From an uncultured Clostridia bacterium (GTDB lineage: Bacteria; Bacillota; Clostridia; Christensenellales; CAG-138), in NCBI GenBank assembly GCA_947168855.1, contig CAMVNO010000004.1, forward strand, positions 1-64,000: 64,000 nt of DNA, read 5' to 3'. Below are positions 53,767 to 62,598 of this stretch, piece after piece (within the stretch, counting starts at the first letter, position 1; every line of letters begins with the position of its first letter). The translations under genes and the position numbers were made by a program. The notes under the pieces were generated by a model. The model searched no databases. It was not told where the DNA came from and saw nothing but the letters and a program-made list of their open reading frames with translations.

Positions 53767-55578
53767 TCAAAGACGGATCCCGTCGATCTCCTCGGTCAGC
53801 CGGATGATCTCTTCGATCAGCGAGCCGATGTAGTCCACGGTCGCGTTCAGCGGACCGTCTGTGCCGATGTCGACGCCCGCGAGCTTCGCCAGCTCCAGCG
53901 GCGTTTTCGAGCCGCCCGCGGCAAGGAAGCGCTTCCAGTCCGCAACGGCGGGCTCGCCCTCTTCGCGGATGCGCAGCATCGCCTGCGTGGCGACCGTGAG
54001 TCCCGCGCTGTACGTATAGGGATACAGCCCCATGTAGTAATGCGGCTGCCGCATCCAGGTCAGCTCCGCGCCCTCCGGGATCTCGACCGCGTCGCCCCAG
54101 AACAGTTCGAGGTTTTTGCGGAAGATGTCCGAAAGGATATCCGCGTTCACGCTGCCGCCCGCGTCGATGATCCTGTACACCTCGCGCTGATACCACGCTT
54201 CCCGGAGGTGCGTGACAAAGTTGTGATAATACGTGTTCGAGATCAGACTGGACAGCACCCAGCGGCGGAAGCGTTTGTCCCCGTTCGTCTTCAGCAGGTA
54301 GTTTGCAAGCAGCAGCTCGTTCATCGTCGACGGCGCTTCTACAAGGTACATGGTCGGGCTGCAGTCGTAATAGGACTGCGCCGCGTCGCCGTACATGCTC
54401 TGTCCGGCGTGTCCGAGCTCGTGCGCGACGGTGAACACGTCCGACATGCGGTCGTTCCAGTTGAGCAGGATGAACGAATTCTGCCGGTAGATGCCCGAGC
54501 AGAAGCCGCCGGTGGACTTGCCGATGTTCTTCGCAAAGTCGATCCAGCGCTCGCGGTACGCGCGATCGACCATCTCCGTATAATCCCCGCCGAGGATCGA
54601 AAGCGCGTCATGCACATAGCGCTGCGATTCTTTGATCGTGACCCGCGGATCGTATTCCGGATCCACCGCGATCTTCAGATCGGCGAACGTCATTTTGTCG
54701 AGCCCGTGCTTCTTCTGCAGCAGCTTTGCGTAGCGGCGCATATGCGGCGCAAGGCGCTCGGTGATCACGTCGATCTGACGGTCGTACATCTCGCGCGTGA
54801 CCTTCTGCTCAAACAGAAGATAGTCGAACACGTCCTTGTGCCCGCGCAGCTCGGACATGACCTTTTCCTCTGTCACGCAGGCGTTGTACGCCGTCGCGGT
54901 CGTGTTTTCGTATTTTTTCAGCGTATCGTAGAACCGCCGGAACGCGGCGCGGCGCACGGCGGGATCCGCTTCGAGCTCGTAATCGTCCTCATAGAGCGAA
55001 TAGCCCATTGGATATTCCTTTCCGTCGACCGTGATCGGATTGAACGCAATATCCGCCAGCTTCAGCGTATTGTAGACCTCATACGGCACGTCGAATGTCC
55101 TGCCGAGCGCGGCGAGCACCTTTTCCGTTTCGGGAGAAAGCATGTGCTCCTTCTTTGCAAGCAGGTTCTCGAGGTATACGCGACAGCCCTTCGCAAGCTT
55201 CACCGCCGCCTGCAGCTCTTCCGCCGGCGCCAAAAGGATCTCGCTGTCGACAAACGCCAGCTCCTTATACAGGCGCGTCATCTCGTCGCCGATCTTTTCG
55301 TTGCGTTCGCGGAGCGCGTTGTCGGTATAGTCCGCTTCCACCGCAAGCCCGGAATACGACCAGATATTGCCCATCGTCGGAAGGAACGCTTCCTGCTCAT
55401 CGAGACAGGCGACGATCTGTTCCGCGGTCGTGAGCTTTCCCGCGTATGTATCGACAAAGGTCCTGACCTGCTTTTTCAGCGCGTCGAGCGCTTCCCACAT
55501 CTGCGATTCCTCCGCAAAGATCAGCGAAAGATCCCATGTTTCCTGTACAGGAACGTCCTTGCGTGCACACAGTGCCAT
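53767..55578 (-). CDS. pepF: Oligoendopeptidase F (M3 family)
   Basis: 603 residues; AGAGGA precedes the ATG. M3B zinc peptidase that cleaves short peptides in the cytoplasm. Zn motif HELGH in FTVAHELGHAGQSMYG near residue 387, with the downstream Glu expected in the EAPSTMNELLLANYL stretch. FCSGIYRQNSFILLNWN and HYYMGLYPYTYSAGL are conserved substrate-binding blocks of PepF. The N-terminal helical domain is complete (WDLSLIFAEESQMWEAL). It follows pckA on the same strand but is separated from it by the composite element with its terminator, so it needs its own promoter; none is obvious in the roughly 100 bases available. Confidence 0.95.
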   Translation of the reverse strand: MALCARKDVPVQETWDLSLIFAEESQMWEALDALKKQVRTFVDTYAGKLTTAEQIVACLDEQEAFLPTMGNIWSYSGLAVEADYTDNALRERNEKIGDEMTRLYKELAFVDSEILLAPAEELQAAVKLAKGCRVYLENLLAKKEHMLSPETEKVLAALGRTFDVPYEVYNTLKLADIAFNPITVDGKEYPMGYSLYEDDYELEADPAVRRAAFRRFYDTLKKYENTTATAYNACVTEEKVMSELRGHKDVFDYLLFEQKVTREMYDRQIDVITERLAPHMRRYAKLLQKKHGLDKMTFADLKIAVDPEYDPRVTIKESQRYVHDALSILGGDYTEMVDRAYRERWIDFAKNIGKSTGGFCSGIYRQNSFILLNWNDRMSDVFTVAHELGHAGQSMYGDAAQSYYDCSPTMYLVEAPSTMNELLLANYLLKTNGDKRFRRWVLSSLISNTYYHNFVTHLREAWYQREVYRIIDAGGSVNADILSDIFRKNLELFWGDAVEIPEGAELTWMRQPHYYMGLYPYTYSAGLTVATQAMLRIREEGEPAVADWKRFLAAGGSKTPLELAKLAGVDIGTDGPLNATVDYIGSLIEEIIRLTEEIDGIRL

Positions 55579-55685
55579 ATCAATTCCTCTTTCCGCCGTT
55601 TCGGCTGTTGTTTTCCGGACGCAGACCGGTCCGTCTGATCCATATTAACACAGAATCCCCGCGGATGCAACGGATCCGCGAAACC

Positions 55686-55960
55686 AAAAAGGGGCTGTTC
55701 AAAAACGCTTTGAACAGCCCCAATGCATTCTCGCTTCGCTCCGTGAATTGTCCAAAGGACATGAATTGTGCCTTGCGGCACATGAATTGACGCCGAACGG
55801 CGTCATGCAGGAAGATTTTCCGTACGGAAAATCAACATTCATGTGACCTTTGGTCACAATTCATGCCGAAGGCAATTCATGGCGCAGCCAATTCATGCGG
55901 CAACGCCGCAATTCATCGGGGATGTTAAGAACTGCCGATCAGAGTTTCTTAACATCCCCG
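55686..55960 (-). repeat. Composite palindromic element, copy 2 (mini-hairpin array ending in a terminator)
   Basis: Read on the minus strand from 15 bases after the pckA stop: opening hairpin GGGGATGTTAAGAA/TTCTTAACATCCCC; hairpins GCGGCGTTGCCGC, GGCTGCGCC, GCCTTCGGC and GTGACCAAAGGTCAC on ATGAATTG linkers; central ATTTTCCGTACGGAAAAT; then GACGCCGTTCGGCGTC, GTGCCGCAAGGCAC, GTCCTTTGGAC and CGGAGCGAAGCGAG on CAATTCAT linkers; final GGGGCTGTTCAAA/TTTGAACAGCCCC plus TTTTTGG. The order of parts is the same as in copy 1, and the last modules are shared almost exactly. It acts as the pckA terminator. Confidence 0.9.
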
Positions 55961-55975
55961 TATTGTCGGTTTGAT

Positions 55976-57574
55976 TTATGCCTTCGGACCGGCGTTCTTG
56001 ATCGCCTCGGGCATGTCGGGGTACTTCTCGGTGAAGTTCTTCTGGAACATACCGGCAAGCTTCTTCGCCTGCGCGTCGTAGGCGTCCTTGTCCGCCCAGA
56101 GGTTTCTGGGATCCATGATCTCTGCGGGCACGTCCGCGCCGGGCACGAACGCCGGCACGTCGAGGTTGAACACGTCGTTGTGCGTGAACGGGACGTTCTC
56201 CTTTGCGTACGCGTCGTTCAGCGCGGCGGTGATCATCGCGCGGGTGTAGCGCAGCTTCATGCGCGGGTTCTTTGTGCCGTCCGGATTGACCGCGGGACCG
56301 GAGACCCAGCCGGTGTTCACAAGGTAGACCTTGGTGTTGTACTTTTCGATGCGCTCGCCGAGCATGCCCGCGTAGACCGATGCGCGCAGCGGCATAAACG
56401 GCTCGCCGAACAGCGTGGAGAACGTCGGGACCGGCTCGTTGATGCCGATCTCGGTTCCGGCGACCTTGGAGGTGAAGCCGGTGACGAACTGGTACATCGC
56501 CGCTTCCTTCGAAAGCAGGGAGATCGGCGGAAGCACGCCGAACGAGTCGCAGGTCAGGAAGATGACGACCTTCGGAATGCCGCCGATGCCGGGGATCGCG
56601 GCGTTCGGAATGAATTCGACCGGATAGCCCACGCGGCTGTTGATCGCAAGGCTCGGATCGGAATAGTCCGGATGACGCTTGTCGTCGACCACGACGTTCT
56701 CGACCAGCGCGCCGAAGCGGATCGCGCGGTAAATCTCCGGCTGCTCCTCCTCGACGAGGTCGATGCACTTGGCGTAGCAGCCGCCCTCGATGTTGAAGAT
56801 GCCCTCGTCGTCCCAGCCGTGCTCGTCGTCGCCGATCAGCATGCGGTTCGGGTCGGCGGACAGCGTCGTCTTGCCGGTGCCGGAAAGTCCGAAGAAGACC
56901 GCGGTCTCTTTCGTTTCGGGGTCCATGTTTGCCGAGCAGTGCATCGGCAGCGTGCCCTCCTGCGGGAGGATGAAGTTCATAGTGGAGAAGACGGACTTTT
57001 TGATCTCGCCCGCGTACTGGCTGCCGGCAACGAGGATCATGTGCGCTTCATAGTCGATCATGATCGCGGCTTCGGAGCGGGTGCCGTCGATCTCCGGGCT
57101 GCACTTGAAGCCCGGGCAGGCGATCAGCGTGTAATCCGGCTCGCCGAAGGAAGCCAATTCTTCCTCGGTCGGACGAACGAGCAGGTCGCGGATGAACAGC
57201 GCTTCGCTTGCGTACTCGCAGATCACGCGGAATTTCTTCGCGTATTTCTTGTCCGCGCCGGCAAAGCCGTCGAACACGAACACCTCGCGTCCCTGCAGGT
57301 AGGCGACCATCTTGGACTTGATGGCGTTGAACTTTTCGCGCTTGACGGGCACGTTGACCTTGCCCCATGCGATCAGGTCGTGAACGCCTTCGGAATCCAC
57401 GATAAACTTGTCCTGCGCGCTTCTGCCGGTGTACTTGCCGGTCTTGACGAGCAGCGCGCCGTTGTCCATGATGACGCCCTCTTTGCGCTCCAGCGCATGC
57501 TCATAGAGCTCCGGGACCGTCAGGTTGCGGTAGACCGCTTTGGGACGAATGATGCCGAGATGTTCGAGATTCAT
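55976..57574 (-). CDS. pckA: Phosphoenolpyruvate carboxykinase (ATP)
   Basis: 532 residues; AAGGAG precedes the ATG. Interconverts oxaloacetate plus ATP and PEP plus CO2 plus ADP. The ATP-type signature is clear: P-loop FFGLSGTGKTTLSAD, kinase-2/metal region LIGDDEHGWDDEGIFNIEGGCYAKCIDL, and NTGWVSGPA further on; RSAQDKFIVD is near the N-terminus. In anaerobes with mixed-acid fermentation it often runs toward oxaloacetate, fixing CO2 and making ATP; direction here is not shown. Strong promoter at 57644-57672; the transcript ends through the composite element. Confidence 0.97.
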   Translation of the reverse strand: MNLEHLGIIRPKAVYRNLTVPELYEHALERKEGVIMDNGALLVKTGKYTGRSAQDKFIVDSEGVHDLIAWGKVNVPVKREKFNAIKSKMVAYLQGREVFVFDGFAGADKKYAKKFRVICEYASEALFIRDLLVRPTEEELASFGEPDYTLIACPGFKCSPEIDGTRSEAAIMIDYEAHMILVAGSQYAGEIKKSVFSTMNFILPQEGTLPMHCSANMDPETKETAVFFGLSGTGKTTLSADPNRMLIGDDEHGWDDEGIFNIEGGCYAKCIDLVEEEQPEIYRAIRFGALVENVVVDDKRHPDYSDPSLAINSRVGYPVEFIPNAAIPGIGGIPKVVIFLTCDSFGVLPPISLLSKEAAMYQFVTGFTSKVAGTEIGINEPVPTFSTLFGEPFMPLRASVYAGMLGERIEKYNTKVYLVNTGWVSGPAVNPDGTKNPRMKLRYTRAMITAALNDAYAKENVPFTHNDVFNLDVPAFVPGADVPAEIMDPRNLWADKDAYDAQAKKLAGMFQKNFTEKYPDMPEAIKNAGPKA

Positions 57575-57643
57575 ATCGTTTTCTCCTTATACATGATAAT
57601 CTTTGGAAAGCGGCGTGTTCCCATACCGCCCCATCTTAGTTTC

Positions 57644-57672
57644 AGTATACCGCAACGCGCGCGCGAATGCAA
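57644..57672 (-). promoter_or_regulatory. Promoter of pckA
   Basis: TTGCAT, 17 bases, TATACT on the minus strand. The spacer is an alternating GCGCGCGCG tract. The -35 abuts the T-run of the upstream gene's terminator. Confidence 0.7.
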
Positions 57673-57699
57673 CAAAAAAAGATGCGCTTTGCGCGCATC
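57673..57699 (-). terminator. Terminator overlapping the stop of the membrane protein gene
   Basis: On the minus strand GATGCGCGCAAAGCGCATC then TTTTTTTG; the stem begins inside the stop codon TGA. Confidence 0.85.
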
Positions 57700-58591
57700 A
57701 TTCCTGCGAGATCTCGTGCTTTAAGCACTCCTTCATATAGAGAATGCAGTATTCCTCGAAGGTCTCTTCGCTTTCGCCGCTGTTCAGGAGCGTACGCAAA
57801 AGCTGATAGGGGATCACGATATTGCCGGTCGTATCCTGCTTGCTGCGGATCGCCGCGATATGCAGGATGACCTCCCGCATGTTTCCCGCGCCGTATGCTT
57901 CCAGGTATTGCTTCCGCGCCGCCCGGCGATAGCGCGCAACGCTGCGGTTGTGCAGGATGCGCAGCGCCGTGGCGATCCCGAAGGTCAGCGGCAGAAATGC
58001 GGACATCGAGATCCACGGCGGGATCCGCGTGAGGAATCCGTAGAAATCGTTCCAGCCGCCGCGCTCCTCGCCCACGACCGCCACCATCATATAATAGATG
58101 CAGGCATAGATGAACACCGGGATCAGAGAAAGGAACGTCGACGCAAACGAAAGACGCAGATCCTTCAGAACGAGACAGAACACGACGATCGCAAGGATCG
58201 GACAAAGCCCGTGCAGAAAGAAGCGCGAGCCGGTGAAGATCAGCACAAAGCCCTTGACCGGCGCAAGGATGAAGAGCGAAACGAGAAACGTCAGCGAAAG
58301 CGCGGTCGTCGAAACGAACAGCAGCCGCACCAGCCAGTCCGGCAGCCGGAAATACCCGTTTCGAAGCCCGTCGACGGTGTACGGCAGCGTCAGAAACATC
58401 GCGATGCCCATGAAGATGTTTGAATTGACGGTGAACATGCAGAACGTCGAGATCCCCATGTGGTCGAAATTCTCATCCTCGAGCGTCGTGAGGTTCATGA
58501 CCACGCCGACGCACACGCAGATCACCACCGCCGCGGAAAACAGCAGCGTCAGAAGACATTTCCCCCGATTGGTATCCCGTATCCCTTTCAT
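57698..58591 (-). CDS. Six-helix membrane protein, possibly Pr6Pr/FAR-17a-AIG1-like
   Basis: 297 residues; a GGGGAA site precedes the ATG. Six or so hydrophobic helices span about residues 12-220, followed by a cytoplasmic helical tail of about 75 residues (RSVARYRRAARKQYLEAYG...). The FTVNSNIFMGI block after the first helix and a later FFLHGLCPILAIVVF resemble the FTxxSN and His-x-x-x-Pro features of the Pr6Pr/AIG1-type membrane families. That link is tentative, as the tail is not typical. No catalytic motif beyond the conserved His is evident. Function unknown. It is divergent from the nagZ-like gene and has its own terminator. Confidence 0.8.
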   Translation of the reverse strand: MKGIRDTNRGKCLLTLLFSAAVVICVCVGVVMNLTTLEDENFDHMGISTFCMFTVNSNIFMGIAMFLTLPYTVDGLRNGYFRLPDWLVRLLFVSTTALSLTFLVSLFILAPVKGFVLIFTGSRFFLHGLCPILAIVVFCLVLKDLRLSFASTFLSLIPVFIYACIYYMMVAVVGEERGGWNDFYGFLTRIPPWISMSAFLPLTFGIATALRILHNRSVARYRRAARKQYLEAYGAGNMREVILHIAAIRSKQDTTGNIVIPYQLLRTLLNSGESEETFEEYCILYMKECLKHEISQE

Positions 58592-58713
58592 TGCCCGTTC
58601 CCCCTTTGTCTCTCGGCAACAGCATACCGAAACAGCCGCCCGCTGTCAAGCGAGAGGACGCGTAACATCCTTGTAAAATCGGGGAACTCGGACTGGTAAA
58701 AGCGGAAAAGCTA

Positions 58714-58722
58714 TGATATAAT
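58714..58722 (+). promoter_or_regulatory. Extended -10 promoter at the start codon of the GH3 gene
   Basis: TGATATAAT, a full extended -10. The ATG starts 6 bases after the hexamer, where transcription would begin. There is no good -35 and no ribosome binding site between, which suggests a leaderless mRNA. Confidence 0.6.
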
Positions 58723-58728
58723 GATATT

Positions 58729-59985
58729 ATGAAGAAGTTTTTGTGTCTTTTTCTGATCGCGATCCTGATGACGGGCTGCACAGGGACGCCGGACGCGCCG
58801 ATCGGGGTGCTGACGCCCGCGCCGCAGAACACGCCGGTCGCCGTCGAAGCGACCGCGGTCCCGGAAACGCCGGCTGCAACGCCTGCGCCCACCGCCTCGC
58901 CCGAGCCGACGCCGGAGCCGACGCTTTCGCCCGAAGAACGTCTGTTCGCCTGCATCGACGGCATGACGACCGAGGAAAAGATCGGCCAGCTGTGCATGTT
59001 CGGTTTTTCCGGCACCGCGGCAATCAGCACGGAGTTCCGGAAGATCCTCAGGGAGTATCACATCGGCGGCGTGATGCTGTACGGGCAGACGAACACGGTG
59101 CGCTCGAACAGCGACGGCGGCTTTTCGCAGTGCAGAGCGCTCACGGAAAGCATCCGGAACGCGAACAAAAGCGAGATCCCGCTTCTGATCGGCATCGACG
59201 TCGAGGGCGGCAGGGTCACACGGTTCCGATGGAAAAAGACGCTGTTAAGCGCGCAGTCGCTCGGCAAAAAGGACGACGCAGACCGCGCGCGCGACCAGTT
59301 CCGCTATATTGCGGAGGGACTTACGGACGTCGGAATCAACATGGACCTTGCGCCGTGTCTGGACATTGCGCGGGATCCGGCGGAAACGTTCCTCGGTTCG
59401 CGGATCATTTCCTCCGACGAAACGATCGCGTCGCGGATCGGACGCGCCTGCATCGAAGGACTGCACGACGGCGGATGCCTGTCCGTTGTCAAGCATTTTC
59501 CGGGGCACGGTGCGACGACCGCCGATTCGCACGCATACACGCCGGTCGTGAAAAGATCGCTTGACGCGCTGGAGACCTACGAGCTTGTGCCGTTTCAGGC
59601 GGCGCTTTCGCTTGCGGACGGCGTGATGATCGCGCATATTTCGTACCCGAAGATCGACGACGCGCACATCGCAAGCCAGTCCGAGGTTTTCATCACGGAC
59701 CTTCTGCGCGAAGAATTCGGCTTCGAAGGCATCGTCATGAGCGACGATTTCCGGATGGCGGGGCTCAGAACGCAGACGTCGCCTGCGGACGGCGCGGTGC
59801 AGTTCATTCTTGCCGGCGGGGATCTGATCCTCTGCGGCGCGAATCACACCTATCAGCGGCAGATCCTGAAGGGGCTGTATGCCGCAGTCGAGGACGGCAC
59901 GATCGACGAACAGCGCCTGAATGAAAGCGTATATCGGATCCTTACGGCAAAGATGCGCGTTACCGGCTGGGACCCGTTTGAATGA
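58729..59985 (+). CDS. GH3 beta-N-acetylhexosaminidase lipoprotein (NagZ-like)
   Basis: 418 residues. Lipoprotein signal peptide MKKFLCLFLIAILMTGC with lipobox LMTGC (Cys17), a TPAPTASPEPTPEPT linker and a GH3 domain from about residue 65. Hallmarks: LIGIDVEGGRVTRF, the NagZ-type KHFPGHGATTADSH loop near 256 (its His acts as general acid-base in NagZ enzymes), and MSDDFRM near 338 with the nucleophile Asp. NagZ releases N-acetylglucosamine from peptidoglycan fragments. In Gram-positives the enzyme is often exported, as here, and works with a muramoyl amidase on wall turnover. It is the first of three genes with spacings of 29 and 3 bases, followed by a DUF1846 protein and an L,D-transpeptidase. 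Confidence 0.93.
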   Translation: MKKFLCLFLIAILMTGCTGTPDAPIGVLTPAPQNTPVAVEATAVPETPAATPAPTASPEPTPEPTLSPEERLFACIDGMTTEEKIGQLCMFGFSGTAAISTEFRKILREYHIGGVMLYGQTNTVRSNSDGGFSQCRALTESIRNANKSEIPLLIGIDVEGGRVTRFRWKKTLLSAQSLGKKDDADRARDQFRYIAEGLTDVGINMDLAPCLDIARDPAETFLGSRIISSDETIASRIGRACIEGLHDGGCLSVVKHFPGHGATTADSHAYTPVVKRSLDALETYELVPFQAALSLADGVMIAHISYPKIDDAHIASQSEVFITDLLREEFGFEGIVMSDDFRMAGLRTQTSPADGAVQFILAGGDLILCGANHTYQRQILKGLYAAVEDGTIDEQRLNESVYRILTAKMRVTGWDPFE

Positions 59986-60014
59986 TCGAATTATGAGGAA
60001 TAAGGGGAAGGATT

Positions 60015-61502
60015 ATGGCAAAGATCGGATTTGACAACGAAAAGTACATTTCGATGCAGTCGCAGAAGATCCTGGAACGCATCGCGTCGTTCGGGGACAA
60101 GCTGTATCTGGAGTTCGGCGGCAAGCTGTTCGACGACTACCACGCGGCGCGCGTGCTGCCGGGCTTTGCGCCGGACAGCAAGATCCGCATGCTGGAGCAG
60201 CTCAGGGATTCCGCCGAGATCATCATCGCGATCCATGCGGGCGACATTGAGCAGAACAAGGTGCGAAACGATCTCGACATCGCCTACGACCGCGAGGTTT
60301 TGAGGCTGACCGACGCGTTCCGCAAGAAGGGACTGCTCGTGTCCGGCGTGGTCATCACGCGATATGCGGGACAGCCTGCGGTCGACGCGTTTGCGGACAA
60401 GCTGCGCCGCCTCGGCGTCAAGGTCTATCTGCACTATCCGATCGCGGGCTATCCGCAGAATCCGTCCTTGATCCTGAGCCCGGACGGCTTCGGCAGGAAC
60501 CAGTTTGTGGAAACAACGCGTCCGCTGGTCGTCGTCACCGCGCCCGGTCCCGGCAGCGGCAAGCTTGCCGTGTGCCTGTCGCAGGTCTATCAGGAATATG
60601 CGCGCGGCGTGCGCGCGGGCTACGCAAAGTTCGAGACGTTCCCGATCTGGAACCTGCCCGTGTCGCATCCGGTCAACCTCGCCTATGAAGCGGCGACGAC
60701 CGATCTCGACGACGTCAATCTCATCGACCCGTTCCACCTCGAGGCGTACGGCAAGACGACGACGAACTATAACCGCGACGTCGAATCCTTCCCGGTGCTG
60801 AACGCCATGTTCGAGCACATCTACGGCACCTCACCCTATCATTCGCCGACGGATATGGGCGTCAACATGGTCGGCTTCTGCATCACCGACGACGACGCCG
60901 TGCGAAAGGCCGCCTGTCAGGAGATCATCCGCCGCTACTATCATGCCGCATGCGCCTGCAAGCGCGGACTCATCGACCGCGAACAGGTCGACAAGGCGGA
61001 ATATCTGATGACCCGCGCGGGCGTGACCGTGGCGGACCGCCCGGTCGTTGCCGCGGCGCTTGCGCGCGATCGGCAGACCGGCGGCGCGGCGATGGCGATC
61101 GAGCTTCCCGACGGAAGCATGGTCACCGGCAAGAACGGCACCATGATGGGCGCCGCGGCGGGCGCGTTGATGAACGCCATGAAGGCGGTCGCCGGCATCC
61201 AGCCGGACATCGACCTGATCGCGCCGATCGTGCTCGAGCCGATCCGCGAGCTCAAAACGAACCATTTCGGCAGCGAAAACCCGCGTCTGCACAGCGACGA
61301 GCTTCTGTATGCGCTCAGTATCTGCGCAACGATGAACCCGACGGCGGCGCGCGCCCTGAAGGCGCTCGGCAGTCTCAAGGGACTCGAAGCGCATTCGACC
61401 GTGATGCTCTCACGCGTCGACCTCGAGGTCTATCGCCGGCTCGGCATCAACCTGACCTGCGAGCCGCAGCGCAAGACCAACCGCCTCTTTGAGAAGAATT
61501 GA
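60015..61502 (+). CDS. DUF1846 family protein
   Basis: 495 residues, the normal length of the DUF1846 family; AAGGGGAAGG precedes the ATG. It starts KIGFDNEKYISMQSQKILERI and contains FGGKLFDDYHAARVLPGF, VVTAPGPGSGKLAVCLSQ (a loop that could bind phosphate) and HPVNLAYEAATTDLDDVNLIDPFHLEAYG. Structures of family members are known but I know of no established reaction; they are widespread and highly conserved in Bacillota. No signal peptide, so cytoplasmic. Its position between an exported GH3 enzyme and an L,D-transpeptidase hints at a link to envelope metabolism, which remains inference. Confidence 0.93.
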   Translation: MAKIGFDNEKYISMQSQKILERIASFGDKLYLEFGGKLFDDYHAARVLPGFAPDSKIRMLEQLRDSAEIIIAIHAGDIEQNKVRNDLDIAYDREVLRLTDAFRKKGLLVSGVVITRYAGQPAVDAFADKLRRLGVKVYLHYPIAGYPQNPSLILSPDGFGRNQFVETTRPLVVVTAPGPGSGKLAVCLSQVYQEYARGVRAGYAKFETFPIWNLPVSHPVNLAYEAATTDLDDVNLIDPFHLEAYGKTTTNYNRDVESFPVLNAMFEHIYGTSPYHSPTDMGVNMVGFCITDDDAVRKAACQEIIRRYYHAACACKRGLIDREQVDKAEYLMTRAGVTVADRPVVAAALARDRQTGGAAMAIELPDGSMVTGKNGTMMGAAAGALMNAMKAVAGIQPDIDLIAPIVLEPIRELKTNHFGSENPRLHSDELLYALSICATMNPTAARALKALGSLKGLEAHSTVMLSRVDLEVYRRLGINLTCEPQRKTNRLFEKN

Positions 61503-61505
61503 TCC

Positions 61506-62537
61506 ATGAAACGCTTCCTTTTGCTTCTGCTCGCGCTGCTGTTTGCGGCATGCGCCGGGCAGACGGTCTCCGAGCCGATCGTCGAAGCGACGCCCGCGCC
61601 CGCAATCGAGGACGCGATCGTGTTCGTTACGCCTGCGCCGACGCAGGCGCCCACCGCTTCGCCCGAGCCGACGCCGGAGCCGACCGCGATCCCGACGCCG
61701 GAGCCGACGCCCGAACCGACGCCGGAGCCGGAGCCGTTTGCACCGCGGATGCTGCCGGACGGGATGCGCGTGCGCAGCGGATACACCGGATCGAGCTTTA
61801 CCGGCATCGTGCGGCGCAATTCGGACGGCGCGTATTTCGCGTACGGCACGGTCGGCGAAACGGAGCCGTGCTTCTATCCGTGCGATGAAACAGGCGCGGT
61901 CGCCCTCGGCGCGGATCCCGTTCCGGGCGATCTCATCGTGCCCGCCTATACGCCGACGGACCCGCCCAAGAAGGACGGCGAAAGGCTGCTGGTCGTGTAT
62001 CTCGGCTCGCAGAGCGTCGTGGGCTACGAGGGCAGGGACGGCGACTGGGAAGAGCTGCACGTCATGATCTGCTCGTCCGGACGGAAGAACCACGATACGC
62101 CGACAGGGCCCTATAAGATCACCGACCGCTACCCTTATCATCCGCTCGGAACGGGTGACACGAGCTGCTACGGGCTGTGGGCATGTCGCTTCAAACCGCA
62201 TTATCTGTTCCATTCGGTTCCGATCAGCGTCAAGGCAGAGGACGCTGAAACGGGTCACCGCATGTGCGATATGCACAAATTTGAAAAGCTCGGCACGGTC
62301 GCATCGGACGGGTGCGTACGCGTGACGGTTGCGGACGCAAAGTGGATCTATGATTTTTCGGAAAACGACATGGTCAACGTGCGCGTCGTAAAAAGCAGCG
62401 GTCCGACGCCGCCGAAGCCCCCCGCGGTCATCTGGGAGGAGCCGTACACCGACAAGAACGGCTACGGCTGGGACCCGACCGACCCGCACCCGCAGAATCC
62501 GTATCGGCTGCTTTCCGGCGATCCCGAAACCCCGTAA
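61506..62537 (+). CDS. L,D-transpeptidase (YkuD) lipoprotein
   Basis: 343 residues, 3 bases after the DUF1846 gene and translationally coupled to it. Signal peptide MKRFLLLLLALLFAAC with lipobox FAAC (Cys16), then a TPAPTQAPTASPEPTPEPT linker to about residue 78. The YkuD domain lies at about 155-300: TPTGPYKITDRYPYHPLG, His in YLFHSVPI near 236, and the catalytic motif ASDGCVRV (S-x-G-C-x-R) near 267. Such enzymes make 3-3 cross-links or anchor proteins in peptidoglycan and resist most beta-lactams. An anchored YkuD fits with wall remodelling by the GH3 enzyme upstream. Confidence 0.95.
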   Translation: MKRFLLLLLALLFAACAGQTVSEPIVEATPAPAIEDAIVFVTPAPTQAPTASPEPTPEPTAIPTPEPTPEPTPEPEPFAPRMLPDGMRVRSGYTGSSFTGIVRRNSDGAYFAYGTVGETEPCFYPCDETGAVALGADPVPGDLIVPAYTPTDPPKKDGERLLVVYLGSQSVVGYEGRDGDWEELHVMICSSGRKNHDTPTGPYKITDRYPYHPLGTGDTSCYGLWACRFKPHYLFHSVPISVKAEDAETGHRMCDMHKFEKLGTVASDGCVRVTVADAKWIYDFSENDMVNVRVVKSSGPTPPKPPAVIWEEPYTDKNGYGWDPTDPHPQNPYRLLSGDPETP

Positions 62538-62544
62538 ACAATAA

Positions 62545-62583
62545 AGAGGGACTGTTCAGAACTATCTGAACAGTCCCTTTCTT
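62545..62583. terminator. Bidirectional terminator between convergent genes
   Basis: AGAGGGACTGTTCAGA/TCTGAACAGTCCCTTTCT. The GACTGTTC/GAACAGTC core is close to the GGGCTGTTC hairpin that ends the composite elements. Confidence 0.85.
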
Positions 62584-62598
62584 CTTGTTCGCAATCGG

